Shown: positions 14,319-20,798 of the stretch, piece by piece
Layout: the number at the start of each line of letters is the position of its first letter
Position numbering within the stretch: the first letter of the stretch is position 1
Virus record (IMG/VR): IMGVR_UViG_3300025401_000095
Location: 1-25,155 of that record
Strand: one strand, 5' to 3'
DNA length: 25,155 nucleotides
Origin: a virus
Translations under genes and position numbers: made by a program
Notes under the pieces: model-generated
Told to the model about the DNA's origin: nothing
The model's database searches: none
Seen by the model: only the letters and a program-made list of their open reading frames with translations

Positions 14319-15962
14319 TTATGCCGCCTTGTTAAGCGCCTGATGGATTTGCGGCGCGATGACCGCCCATGCCATTTCGTCGGTGATTTCGATCTGGCAT
14401 TGCGCGATGCCCATTGGCTTGCCCTCATCGTCCAACGAGTTTTTGCAATGATCCCACCCGTAATGCAACTGATGGCACGCCGGGGCCTCGTTGTCGCCAC
14501 GGCCCGGGCAATGCGTGTTCTTGGCAATCAGGGCGTGCGTGTTGATCCAATCTCGCGTCAGATTTTCAGAGGTGGAGTGAGAAAGGAACACGACCTTGGC
14601 GACGTTCTCGTGCGATACCGCGTTCAGCACGCCCGTTTCCGGGCCGATCACCATGTCCGCGACCTGAGCAAATGCCATCGTCTCGCGGATCGTCCAGTCG
14701 CCCGACATGGGGTGTACGCGCGGATCCGTTGGTATCTTCTTGCCCGCCGCATCGCGCAACGGCATCCCGGTCTCGTCAACCTTGAACCAACCCTGTTCGA
14801 GCAACACCGCTGACGGGCCGCCCACCATGACGATATGGACGTTCGGGAACTCCAGCAGCAGCGCCGCCACGATGTTGTCCACGTAGGGCCACGTCTTATG
14901 TACGGACGATCCGGCGAGCGACCAGACAATGGTGTAATCGCCCATCGCGGCCTTCGTCGCCTTCGCCCACGCCTGTTCTTCGGGTGTCGCGTAGAAGTGA
15001 ACCGCCGGTTTGTGCGGTATGCCCGCGGCATCGTGTTGCAGCTCAAGGTAGTTGACGTTGGTCAACTTGTGCCGCAACTTCGGTGGGACGCCGTGCAGGA
15101 ACCGCCCAGGCAACGCCAGCAGCGTCCCTTCAGCCGACTCCGACAGGTTTACCCACTTGTCGTATTTGGCCTTCTGGTAGTCCCAGAACGCGCCTAAAGC
15201 GTGATTCGGGACCTGATCCTTGTCCTGATAGTAGAACTCATCCACGTTCGGATCGTGCAGGATGACGTCCGATCCCGGCGGAGAGCAGTACACCGTGACG
15301 TGGTAGCCCTGCTCCTTGAGGCCCTTGAACACCGAGGACGCTTGCACGATGTCGCCGAATGCGCCGTACCGTACCACCGCGGCTCGCTTGACCTGCAATT
15401 TCGGTTTGGAGCAACTGAACGTGTGGTGCTTTCCCTTTTTCTGAAACACGAAAAAAAGCGAGTATTCGTCGTTCTGATCGCGTCGCTGCCAGTCCACCAG
15501 ATCCCAACAACCCGCCTTTTCCATCAACTCAACGATAAGTTTGTACGAGACGTTCCATTTGTGGTCGGGATTGGCGCCGTGTTCGCCGACCTTGGGGTAC
15601 AGCGTCTCGTCGGGTAAATACAAAACGAGGTAGCCGTTCAACTTGATGACGCGCAGCCATTCCTTCAGGCACTTCACCACGTTGTCAAACGGGATGTGCT
15701 CCAAGACGTGCGACGAGAACACAAAGTCCATTGACTCCGTGCCGAACAGCCGCAGGTCGGCGGCGTCGTCAATCCACACGTCAGGTTTGAACTGGTGGCC
15801 GAATAACTGGATGTCCGCGCCGTTGTCCACACCGATCATGTGCGGGAACGCTTTGTTCGGGCCGCAGCCTACATCGAGGCCACGGCCACGTGTCCACTTG
15901 ACCAACTCCCATCGAATCTTGCCCGATTCGTTCCCCTGCGGATCATCTGCTTTCCAGACCAT
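14319..15962 (-). CDS. methyltransferase-glycosyltransferase family 9 fusion
   Basis: A 547-residue two-domain enzyme. Residues about 25-175 are a class I SAM methyltransferase: LDVGCGPN (29-36), acidic IGVD (43-46), and FVFSSHVLEHIP (80-91). Residues about 193-540 resemble glycosyltransferase family 9 (ADP-heptose transferases): VRYGAFGDIVQASSVF (197-212), GYHVTVYCSP, WSLAGSSVHKTWPY (347-360), and the donor-site motif GPETGVLNAVSH (440-451). Cys485, Cys496, Cys506 and Cys522 form a C-terminal cluster, perhaps metal-binding. A GGAGG site precedes the ATG. It sits right after the glycine-rich adhesin and its small partner, so it may modify an adhesin or the host surface glycan; substrate is unknown. 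Confidence 0.85.
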   Translation of the reverse strand: MVWKADDPQGNESGKIRWELVKWTRGRGLDVGCGPNKAFPHMIGVDNGADIQLFGHQFKPDVWIDDAADLRLFGTESMDFVFSSHVLEHIPFDNVVKCLKEWLRVIKLNGYLVLYLPDETLYPKVGEHGANPDHKWNVSYKLIVELMEKAGCWDLVDWQRRDQNDEYSLFFVFQKKGKHHTFSCSKPKLQVKRAAVVRYGAFGDIVQASSVFKGLKEQGYHVTVYCSPPGSDVILHDPNVDEFYYQDKDQVPNHALGAFWDYQKAKYDKWVNLSESAEGTLLALPGRFLHGVPPKLRHKLTNVNYLELQHDAAGIPHKPAVHFYATPEEQAWAKATKAAMGDYTIVWSLAGSSVHKTWPYVDNIVAALLLEFPNVHIVMVGGPSAVLLEQGWFKVDETGMPLRDAAGKKIPTDPRVHPMSGDWTIRETMAFAQVADMVIGPETGVLNAVSHENVAKVVFLSHSTSENLTRDWINTHALIAKNTHCPGRGDNEAPACHQLHYGWDHCKNSLDDEGKPMGIAQCQIEITDEMAWAVIAPQIHQALNKAA

Positions 15963-15980
15963 GAGTTCCTCCCTCTGGTA

Positions 15981-16271
15981 CTACTTGAATGGGTTGAGCG
16001 CGGACAGAATCCGCGAAAACAGCCCGGGTGATTGTGAAACAGTTTCGGGAACGAGCGTAAATGTGCCGTCGCCGGGATTGTATGTGTAACCGATCTGTGC
16101 GGTTGGTGGGTCTGTGTCGGGAATGACGACTTGTGGTGTCGGGTCTCCAACCGGATTGCCGTCGGCATCAACAGCTTGATAATCGTTTGGCGTCCACGAC
16201 GTTACGCCATCCCACAACACGACGTTGGTGACCGCACTAACGTTGTTGATAACTGCATATCGGTTCGACAT
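15981..16271 (-). CDS. small protein paired with the glycine-rich adhesin
   Basis: A 96-residue protein starting with RYAVINNVSAVTNVVLWDGV (4-23) and a Trp-Thr-Pro motif, followed by a Pro/Asp-rich middle, IGYTYNPGDGTFTLVP and an amphipathic end (GLFSRILSALNPFK). Many phages encode a similar short protein directly after a fibre or adhesin gene, with the pattern Tyr-Ala-Val-Ile-x-Asn and a Gly-Tyr/Trp-Thr-Tyr-Asn segment. It may assist assembly or cap the fibre. Its start overlaps the adhesin stop by TGATG, so the two are made together. No enzymatic motif. Confidence 0.7.
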   Translation of the reverse strand: MSNRYAVINNVSAVTNVVLWDGVTSWTPNDYQAVDADGNPVGDPTPQVVIPDTDPPTAQIGYTYNPGDGTFTLVPETVSQSPGLFSRILSALNPFK

Positions 16272-17569
16272 CAGAAATACTCCACGACCCAGCAGACGCC
16301 AGCGCCACCTGCGCCACCGGCACCTGCGACACCTGTTGTCAACGCGCTGCCACCGCCGCCGCCGCCGCCGCCGGGAAATCCACCGTCGCCGCCTTTGCCG
16401 CCAGTAAAGGTTGAAATGGCCGAACCGCCACCCGCGCCGCCACCGTTTGCGATATACGCAGCAAGGGTGGGGGGCGATGCGCCTGCGCCACCGTTACTTC
16501 CAGATCCTGCTGTACCCGCAATGGTGTGCGTGGTGCTGTTGTTAAGTAGTCCGTCGCCACCGGCAAACGTCGCTGGAGCTGTTGACACGCCCCCACCTGA
16601 ACCGCCGCCTGACGCACCACCCAAAACATACAAAGATCTACCGCTAACTTGACCGACGCCACCGTTCAATCCACCGCCGCCGCCGCCGCCGCCGGCTGGA
16701 GAGCCTGCGCTTTGACCTGCCGCGCCAGACCCACCGGCTACGCCGCTCGAACTACCAGCCGTACCGGCTGTCGAACTGGTTGTTGAGCCGCCAACCTGTA
16801 ATGTACCCGCACCGCCACCGCCACCGCTGTTGGCAGCGCTTTGACCGACTGCTCCGCCACCACCGCCATACGCTATGACAAACGTGCCAAACGATGCGTT
16901 GCCACCAACTGAACCGCTGGTTCCTGCGGGTGGAGATGTCGGGCCTGCTGGAACCGTGACGGATACGGAGCCGCCCAAACTTGAAGTTGGGAAGGTGACG
17001 TCGAAATAAGCGCCACCGCCACCGCCACCGCCGCCGCTGTTTGCTGTACCTGATGCTGTCGTGGTTCCAGCGCCACCAGAACCGCCGGCCGCGCAAATAA
17101 TTACGCGAGTGGCAATAGCTCCAGAGGCTGGCGTGTACGTGCCGTTGCTCGTAAAAGTTGTAACTTTCGTTTTGGCCAACACCGAGCCGCCCAACGTCAG
17201 GCCGGTAGCCGATGACAGAGCAAGGGATACGCCGGTGGCCGCGTCGATTGAGGGTGTAATCAGCGCTGGTGAGTTGGCAAGGACGTTGTTGCCCGTCCCA
17301 GTGTTGGCCAATTCGCCAACGACGCCAGCGTTGTCATACAGGACATAACCGGACGTGCCGCCCGTGATCGGGGTGATGCCAAGCGCCAAGGCAGCGCCGG
17401 CTGCGACCGCGACCCATGTAGTGCCGTTCCATGCGTACAAGCCGCCATCGACGGTGTACGCAAGCATACCAATCGGCTCGCCCACCATTTGCGATAGGCT
17501 CGGCAGGGTCGCCACGGTGAACGCGCTGCCTATCTGTTGGCTGCGTCGTACCGGTAAGTCATATGACAT
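16271..17569 (-). CDS. glycine-rich tail adhesin / receptor-binding protein
   Basis: A 432-residue protein. The first 55 residues (VRRSQQIGSAFTVATLPSL, then GLYAWNGTTWVAV) look like a virion-attachment region. A fibre-like Thr/Ala/Gly part follows (LITPSIDAATGVSLALSSAT). From about residue 135, TFTSNGTYTPASGAIATRVI begins a glycine-rich domain running to the end (GVCWVVEYF), with many runs of four to eight Gly. Such domains in phage adhesins pack as polyglycine helices with variable loops that contact receptors. AAGGAA lies five bases before the ATG, directly after the terminator. GC-rich triplet runs inside the gene may be prone to length change. Confidence 0.82.
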   Translation of the reverse strand: MSYDLPVRRSQQIGSAFTVATLPSLSQMVGEPIGMLAYTVDGGLYAWNGTTWVAVAAGAALALGITPITGGTSGYVLYDNAGVVGELANTGTGNNVLANSPALITPSIDAATGVSLALSSATGLTLGGSVLAKTKVTTFTSNGTYTPASGAIATRVIICAAGGSGGAGTTTASGTANSGGGGGGGGAYFDVTFPTSSLGGSVSVTVPAGPTSPPAGTSGSVGGNASFGTFVIAYGGGGGAVGQSAANSGGGGGAGTLQVGGSTTSSTAGTAGSSSGVAGGSGAAGQSAGSPAGGGGGGGGLNGGVGQVSGRSLYVLGGASGGGSGGGVSTAPATFAGGDGLLNNSTTHTIAGTAGSGSNGGAGASPPTLAAYIANGGGAGGGSAISTFTGGKGGDGGFPGGGGGGGGSALTTGVAGAGGAGGAGVCWVVEYF

Positions 17570-17580
17570 CGCGATTCCTT

Positions 17581-17608
17581 AAAACAAAAGACCGGCGCAA
17601 GGCCGGTC
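17581..17608 (-). terminator. intrinsic terminator between head and tail modules
   Basis: On the minus strand the RNA would form a perfect 7-base-pair stem GACCGGC/GCCGGTC with a 5-base loop (CTTGC), followed at once by TTTTGTTTT. It lies 25 bases after the stop of the 59-residue gene and 12 bases before the adhesin ATG. That leaves no room for a promoter between them, so tail transcription should depend on read-through or an internal promoter upstream. Confidence 0.85.
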
Positions 17609-17633
17609 CCGTTGTACCGGCTTACCCGGTAGA

Positions 17634-17813
17634 TTACGCCTTCTTTTTCGGGTCCAACGCGGGCTCAACGTAGCCTACCGGCTTACGATCGCCGCGGTAG
17701 TGAATGCCATCCTGCACCCAACGACCATCTTCCGGGCCACCGCCATAGACGGTGCCGTGTGGACGCGACGGGTTGAACAACATCGTCCCATCAACCGTGT
17801 ATTCGTCTTTCAT
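17634..17813 (-). CDS. small 59-residue protein at the end of the head module
   Basis: The ATG at 17813 has an excellent ribosome site (GGGAGAGGAC just upstream) and ends at TAA 17634-17636. The protein is hydrophilic with no membrane segment: an acidic start (KDEYTVDGTMLFNP), a Gly-rich middle (HGTVYGGGPEDGRWVQDG), IHYRGDRKPVGYVEP, and a basic end (DPKKKA). No family recognised. Close spacing after the 132-residue gene (12 bases) and position just before the terminator mark it as the last gene of the head transcription unit. It may be a minor capsid or assembly factor. Confidence 0.7.
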   Translation of the reverse strand: MKDEYTVDGTMLFNPSRPHGTVYGGGPEDGRWVQDGIHYRGDRKPVGYVEPALDPKKKA

Positions 17814-17825
17814 GTCCTCTCCCTA

Positions 17826-18224
17826 TCAGTCCCAAAGTACGTTCCACAGACCGGGAGTTCCGGTCGTGACCACCACAAGGCTACCATTGTAACGGACGCC
17901 CGTGCCACCCGATCCCGGGTTGCCCTGAAAGCCCGTCGCCGCTGCCGTTTGCGTGGCGATCAACTGGTTGGTGTTAGTCGCCGTACCCTGCACGTACACG
18001 TCATACGCCGTGATCGTCCAGCTCGTGCCGGTGCTGATGGCATTGAAGCCGTACAGGATGCCGCCACTCGAGTTGTCGATGGTAGCCGTGCCCGCGGTGC
18101 TGAGTGGCGTGTAGTTCGAGCAACCCGGGGAATAGACCAAGCCCGACGTCGGGTCGATGGAACAGATGCCCACCGGCGACTGGACGTTGGCGGGAAATGT
18201 CTGGATGAGTGTAGAGCCTGCCAT
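17826..18224 (-). CDS. small beta-rich protein, probably a virion component
   Basis: A 132-residue, Thr/Ser/Gly/Ala-rich protein with few charges, typical of beta-structured capsid or fibre decoration. It starts AGSTLIQTFPANVQSPVGIC and includes DPTSGLVYSPG, ATIDNSSGGILYGFNAIS, a central VYVQGTATNTNQLIA, and a C-terminal GNPGSGGTGVRYNGSLVVV ending in GLWNVLWD. Three cysteines are visible, two near the N-terminus. AAGG upstream of the ATG serves as ribosome site. It follows the two paralogous small genes after a 46-base gap with no obvious hairpin. Confidence 0.7.
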   Translation of the reverse strand: MAGSTLIQTFPANVQSPVGICSIDPTSGLVYSPGCSNYTPLSTAGTATIDNSSGGILYGFNAISTGTSWTITAYDVYVQGTATNTNQLIATQTAAATGFQGNPGSGGTGVRYNGSLVVVTTGTPGLWNVLWD

Positions 18225-18270
18225 GATTACGCCTTAAGTGTAAAGAGCGATGAATTCACGCGCCCAATAT

Positions 18271-18717
18271 CTACAAACGATCGAGGTAATTGTTCCTTTC
18301 TATAAACCCACCGACGTTATCGTAGAAGGCATCGTTGTGCTCTCTCGTGTATTCATCGTCCGTTTGTAGCAACTTTTTCTTGCTAAAGCCGACGCGCAAC
18401 GATTGCGCGGTCAACTCGTTGTTCGTCAAATCGCCTCGAGCGTACTCGGTCGGCATGTTGCCCGACACGTTGATACCCATGCGGCGGATGTCGACCACTT
18501 CCTGATCTTCAATGTCCATGCCCGGGGGCAGGCTGTTAAAGAACGCGGCGTTGTTCATAAAACGCGACGCCGCGTCCCCGCCCGGCACACCTTCGCGGCC
18601 GGGCATCATCTTCTTTGACCGAGCTTCCATGTCGGTCAGCCAGCCATGCTGATTTTCTGCGCTTGACTGTTTGTCCGGGTAGTTAACCTGGAACTTCTCT
18701 TGCACGATCTTCGGCAT
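18271..18717 (-). CDS. small head-module protein, paralogue B of the SLPPGMDIEDQEV pair
   Basis: A 148-residue hydrophilic protein. Residues about 61-80 contain NSLPPGMDIEDQEVVDIRRM, shared almost exactly with the upstream gene, and both start with Met-Pro-Lys-Ile. The rest differs: an N-terminal part with EKFQVNYPDKQSSAEN and a charged C-terminal part with FSKKKLLQTDDEYTREHND. AGGAG precedes the ATG. No known family. Position after the capsid and decoration genes suggests a virion or assembly protein. Confidence 0.72.
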   Translation of the reverse strand: MPKIVQEKFQVNYPDKQSSAENQHGWLTDMEARSKKMMPGREGVPGGDAASRFMNNAAFFNSLPPGMDIEDQEVVDIRRMGINVSGNMPTEYARGDLTNNELTAQSLRVGFSKKKLLQTDDEYTREHNDAFYDNVGGFIERNNYLDRL

Positions 18718-18731
18718 GACTGGCTCCTAGG

Positions 18732-19214
18732 TCAGACTTTCTTGCGGCCGATGTAATTGGTTTCCGCAACGCGGCCCATGTCCTTCGTCTTAGGCATCAT
18801 GGAACCCGCGCTGCGGTAGACCCAACCATCGCCCGGATAGCCAAGGCCGCCTTGGTAGGCGTACACGTCCATCTTGCGGATGTCCGAGACTTCCTGATCT
18901 TCAATGTCCATGCCCGGGGGCAACGAGTTGTAGAACGCGTTGACGCCGTACTCGAGGCCCTTCTTGACCAAATATCCCGAGTTGCGGACGCCGACCAGCT
19001 CGTTGTGAACCATCTCGGCGCTGTCCGGCAGCACCTCAACGTCCGCAACGTGCTGACCCTTCATCTCGTGACGCTTCTGGGCGCGAGCGTTGGCCGACTT
19101 GATGACGTCCGTGTGCGACGGCGCTTCGCCGCCGTACATTTCGGTTGCGAGCTGGTCCGGGGTGACCTGCGGCGTTTCGTACATCTTCCGACCCGGCTGA
19201 GTGATCTTAGGCAT
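18732..19214 (-). CDS. small head-module protein, paralogue A of the SLPPGMDIEDQEV pair
   Basis: A 160-residue protein. The start at 19214 has AAGGAG six bases upstream; an earlier ATG would add 17 residues that lie mostly inside the preceding gene. It begins PKITQPGRKMYETPQVTPDQ and carries NSLPPGMDIEDQEVSDIRKM in its second half, matching the next gene. The C-terminal part is Gly/Tyr-rich (YAYQGGLGYPGDGWVYR) and basic at the end (NYIGRKKV). No family recognised. The shared motif lies in otherwise different sequences, which suggests duplication followed by strong divergence, or a shared binding site. Confidence 0.72.
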   Translation of the reverse strand: MPKITQPGRKMYETPQVTPDQLATEMYGGEAPSHTDVIKSANARAQKRHEMKGQHVADVEVLPDSAEMVHNELVGVRNSGYLVKKGLEYGVNAFYNSLPPGMDIEDQEVSDIRKMDVYAYQGGLGYPGDGWVYRSAGSMMPKTKDMGRVAETNYIGRKKV

Positions 19215-19224
19215 ACGTTTCTCC

Positions 19225-19770
19225 TTAGGCGACCACGTTAGCGAGCGGCAGAACCGAGTAGTCAATCGTGATGAGATTGACCGACGACGTGTCCGTGCCG
19301 TTCACAACGTAGATCTGATCGCCCTGGTTGATGGCGAGGCCGTTCAGACCCGCCGAACCCGTGGACGTGTTGAGCGCCACCTGCGCCACCGCACCGATCT
19401 GACCCGTCGCCGTGCCGTTCGCAAACAGCGTGTCGACGTAGAAAGGACCGATCGTGGAGGTCGACAGGGACGGCGCGACGCCGGCGGAGGCCGTGTTGGT
19501 GATGCGGATCAGCGAGAGCTGCGACGCGTTCACGTGGACGGTGGCCGCGGTTGAGGAACCCGCGTAGTTGTAGTACTGGGTCGCCGTGTAGGTCGAGGTG
19601 CCAGCCGTGGTTGTATAGGCGTTGAGCCCGAACAACAGCATGTTGGCGTGTGCCACGAACTTGCCCGAGACGCCGCCCGAACCCGCCGTCATCACGGTGG
19701 CGAAATTGCCACGCGCGATGTAGGCGGCGTTGTCGTAGGCCATATTTTTGGTCGTATTCTGAAGTGACAT
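19225..19770 (-). CDS. capsid decoration-type protein
   Basis: A 181-residue Ala/Thr/Ser/Gly-rich protein with almost no Lys or Arg after the N-terminus. It begins SLQNTTKNMAYDNAAYIARG and continues with long beta-type runs (TTAGTSTYTATQYYNYAGSS, then AATVHVNASQLSLIRITNTA). A middle segment contains GPFYVDTLFANGTATGQIGA and a final part GDQIYVVNGTDTSSVNLIT. Directly downstream of the major capsid gene (12-base gap) is the common place for decoration or head-stabilising proteins. No motif distinguishes it from a minor capsid or fibre protein. Confidence 0.65.
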   Translation of the reverse strand: MSLQNTTKNMAYDNAAYIARGNFATVMTAGSGGVSGKFVAHANMLLFGLNAYTTTAGTSTYTATQYYNYAGSSTAATVHVNASQLSLIRITNTASAGVAPSLSTSTIGPFYVDTLFANGTATGQIGAVAQVALNTSTGSAGLNGLAINQGDQIYVVNGTDTSSVNLITIDYSVLPLANVVA

Positions 19771-19782
19771 TGCTATTGCTCC

Positions 19783-20754
19783 TTAGGCCTGCGAGTCCCA
19801 CTTCACGATGCGGGTGTTAATCGCAGCCGTGTGGACGATGCCGAAACCGCCGAGGTAGTACCAGGCGATGCCCTTGCTGCGACCGTAGTCGGTCGGAATC
19901 TTGCCGCGCATTTCCTCAGGAACCGCGATGGCTTCGGCCACCGTGTCGTTACCGAAGAAGAAGATCCAGTCGGACTGACCGTTGGTCCACGCGTTTGTGG
20001 TGATACCGTCTGTGCCGGTACCTTTAGAAATTGAAGTCTGCTCCACGTAACGTGTATTTTCGTATCGGCCAATTTCTCCGTTCATAATCAGGTTAAAACC
20101 TGTGTCGGAGTACTGGTGGATCGTCTCAAGGTTGTTCTTGAGGGTACGCAGCGTCGTCGGCCATGCAATCGCGTAGTAATCGTCCGCGATGTACGCCGGG
20201 ATATTGCGCTCCTTCATCGCGTCCACAATCGCCTTGGCGTGGGCGTTGCTGAACGCAATGGAGTTTGTGCCGGTGACCGTGCCGTTCGTGTACAGCGTGA
20301 CCGCAGTCGCCGAGGTACCGCCCGTCGGGATGGCGCGCAAGAGCGTCTGGTTGAACTGCGTCCACGCGCCGCGGTCAAGGTACTTGACGCAATCGTTCTT
20401 GAGCACCTTCTTGATGACGTCCTCAACCGGGAACTTCGACAGGTTGTCGAGCTTGCCCGAGTACGGAACGCTGTTGCCAGCTTCTGTGACCGTCAGGGTA
20501 CCCTGCACAATCGTGAAGTTGGTTTCCGGCATCGTGTTCGTTTCAACGAGGACGGCGCCAGCCGCCGACACGTCCGAGAACACGTCCCACGTGAAGGTGT
20601 CACCCTTCTTCTTGCCCTGCTGAGAAATGTCATGAACGTCAGCGAACTGACGGAACTTGACGAGAGGCTGCACGTTAGCGCGCAGTACGTTCGAGAGCTG
20701 ACGGCTGTAGAGGTAGCCGCCGAGGCTGTTAACAGCCCAAACTTGACCTGCCAT
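19783..20754 (-). CDS. major capsid protein
   Basis: A 323-residue protein following the scaffold gene, the usual order portal-scaffold-capsid. The N-terminal region has YSRQLSNVLRANVQPLVKFR (17-36), then VHDISQQGKKKGDTFTWDVF, typical of the N-arm and E-loop of HK97-fold shells. It has a helix with FPVEDVIKKVLKNDCVKYLD (spine-helix type), then a beta and domain-A part (AYIADDYYAIAWPTTLRTLK). Later comes a glutamate-rich segment ending in IVKWDSQA. Length is shorter than P22 coat (430), lacking an obvious insertion domain. SD and start lie in a hairpin region. It must be made in large amounts. Confidence 0.85.
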   Translation of the reverse strand: MAGQVWAVNSLGGYLYSRQLSNVLRANVQPLVKFRQFADVHDISQQGKKKGDTFTWDVFSDVSAAGAVLVETNTMPETNFTIVQGTLTVTEAGNSVPYSGKLDNLSKFPVEDVIKKVLKNDCVKYLDRGAWTQFNQTLLRAIPTGGTSATAVTLYTNGTVTGTNSIAFSNAHAKAIVDAMKERNIPAYIADDYYAIAWPTTLRTLKNNLETIHQYSDTGFNLIMNGEIGRYENTRYVEQTSISKGTGTDGITTNAWTNGQSDWIFFFGNDTVAEAIAVPEEMRGKIPTDYGRSKGIAWYYLGGFGIVHTAAINTRIVKWDSQA

Positions 20755-20795
20755 GTGGCGAGACTCCTAGTGTTGGCCTCGCCACCATGACGAGG
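20755..20795 (-). promoter_or_regulatory. pair of exclusive hairpins at the capsid gene ribosome site
   Basis: In the 44-base gap before the capsid ATG, the minus-strand RNA can form an 8-base-pair stem with perfect arms GTGGCGAG (20785-20778) and CTCGCCAC (20762-20755). Its 15-base loop carries the AGGAG ribosome site, and the ATG follows the stem directly. A second stem pairs CCTCG (20795-20791) with CGAGG (20781-20777). The two share bases 20778-20781 and cannot form together. A translation or mRNA-stability switch is inferred, not shown. Confidence 0.5.
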
Positions 20796-20798
20796 TTT

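Noticed and set aside
16131-16652. Proline-rich 173-residue plus-strand frame
   Set aside because: Its Pro/Ala runs are the reverse complement of the polyglycine codons of the adhesin, so it is a shadow.
16353-17040. Possible CRISPR or tandem-repeat array
   Set aside because: The repeats are simple glycine codons without spacers of even length; this is low-complexity coding sequence.
18225-18270. Possible promoter in the 46-base gap
   Set aside because: No convincing -35/-10 pair or hairpin could be seen on the minus strand.
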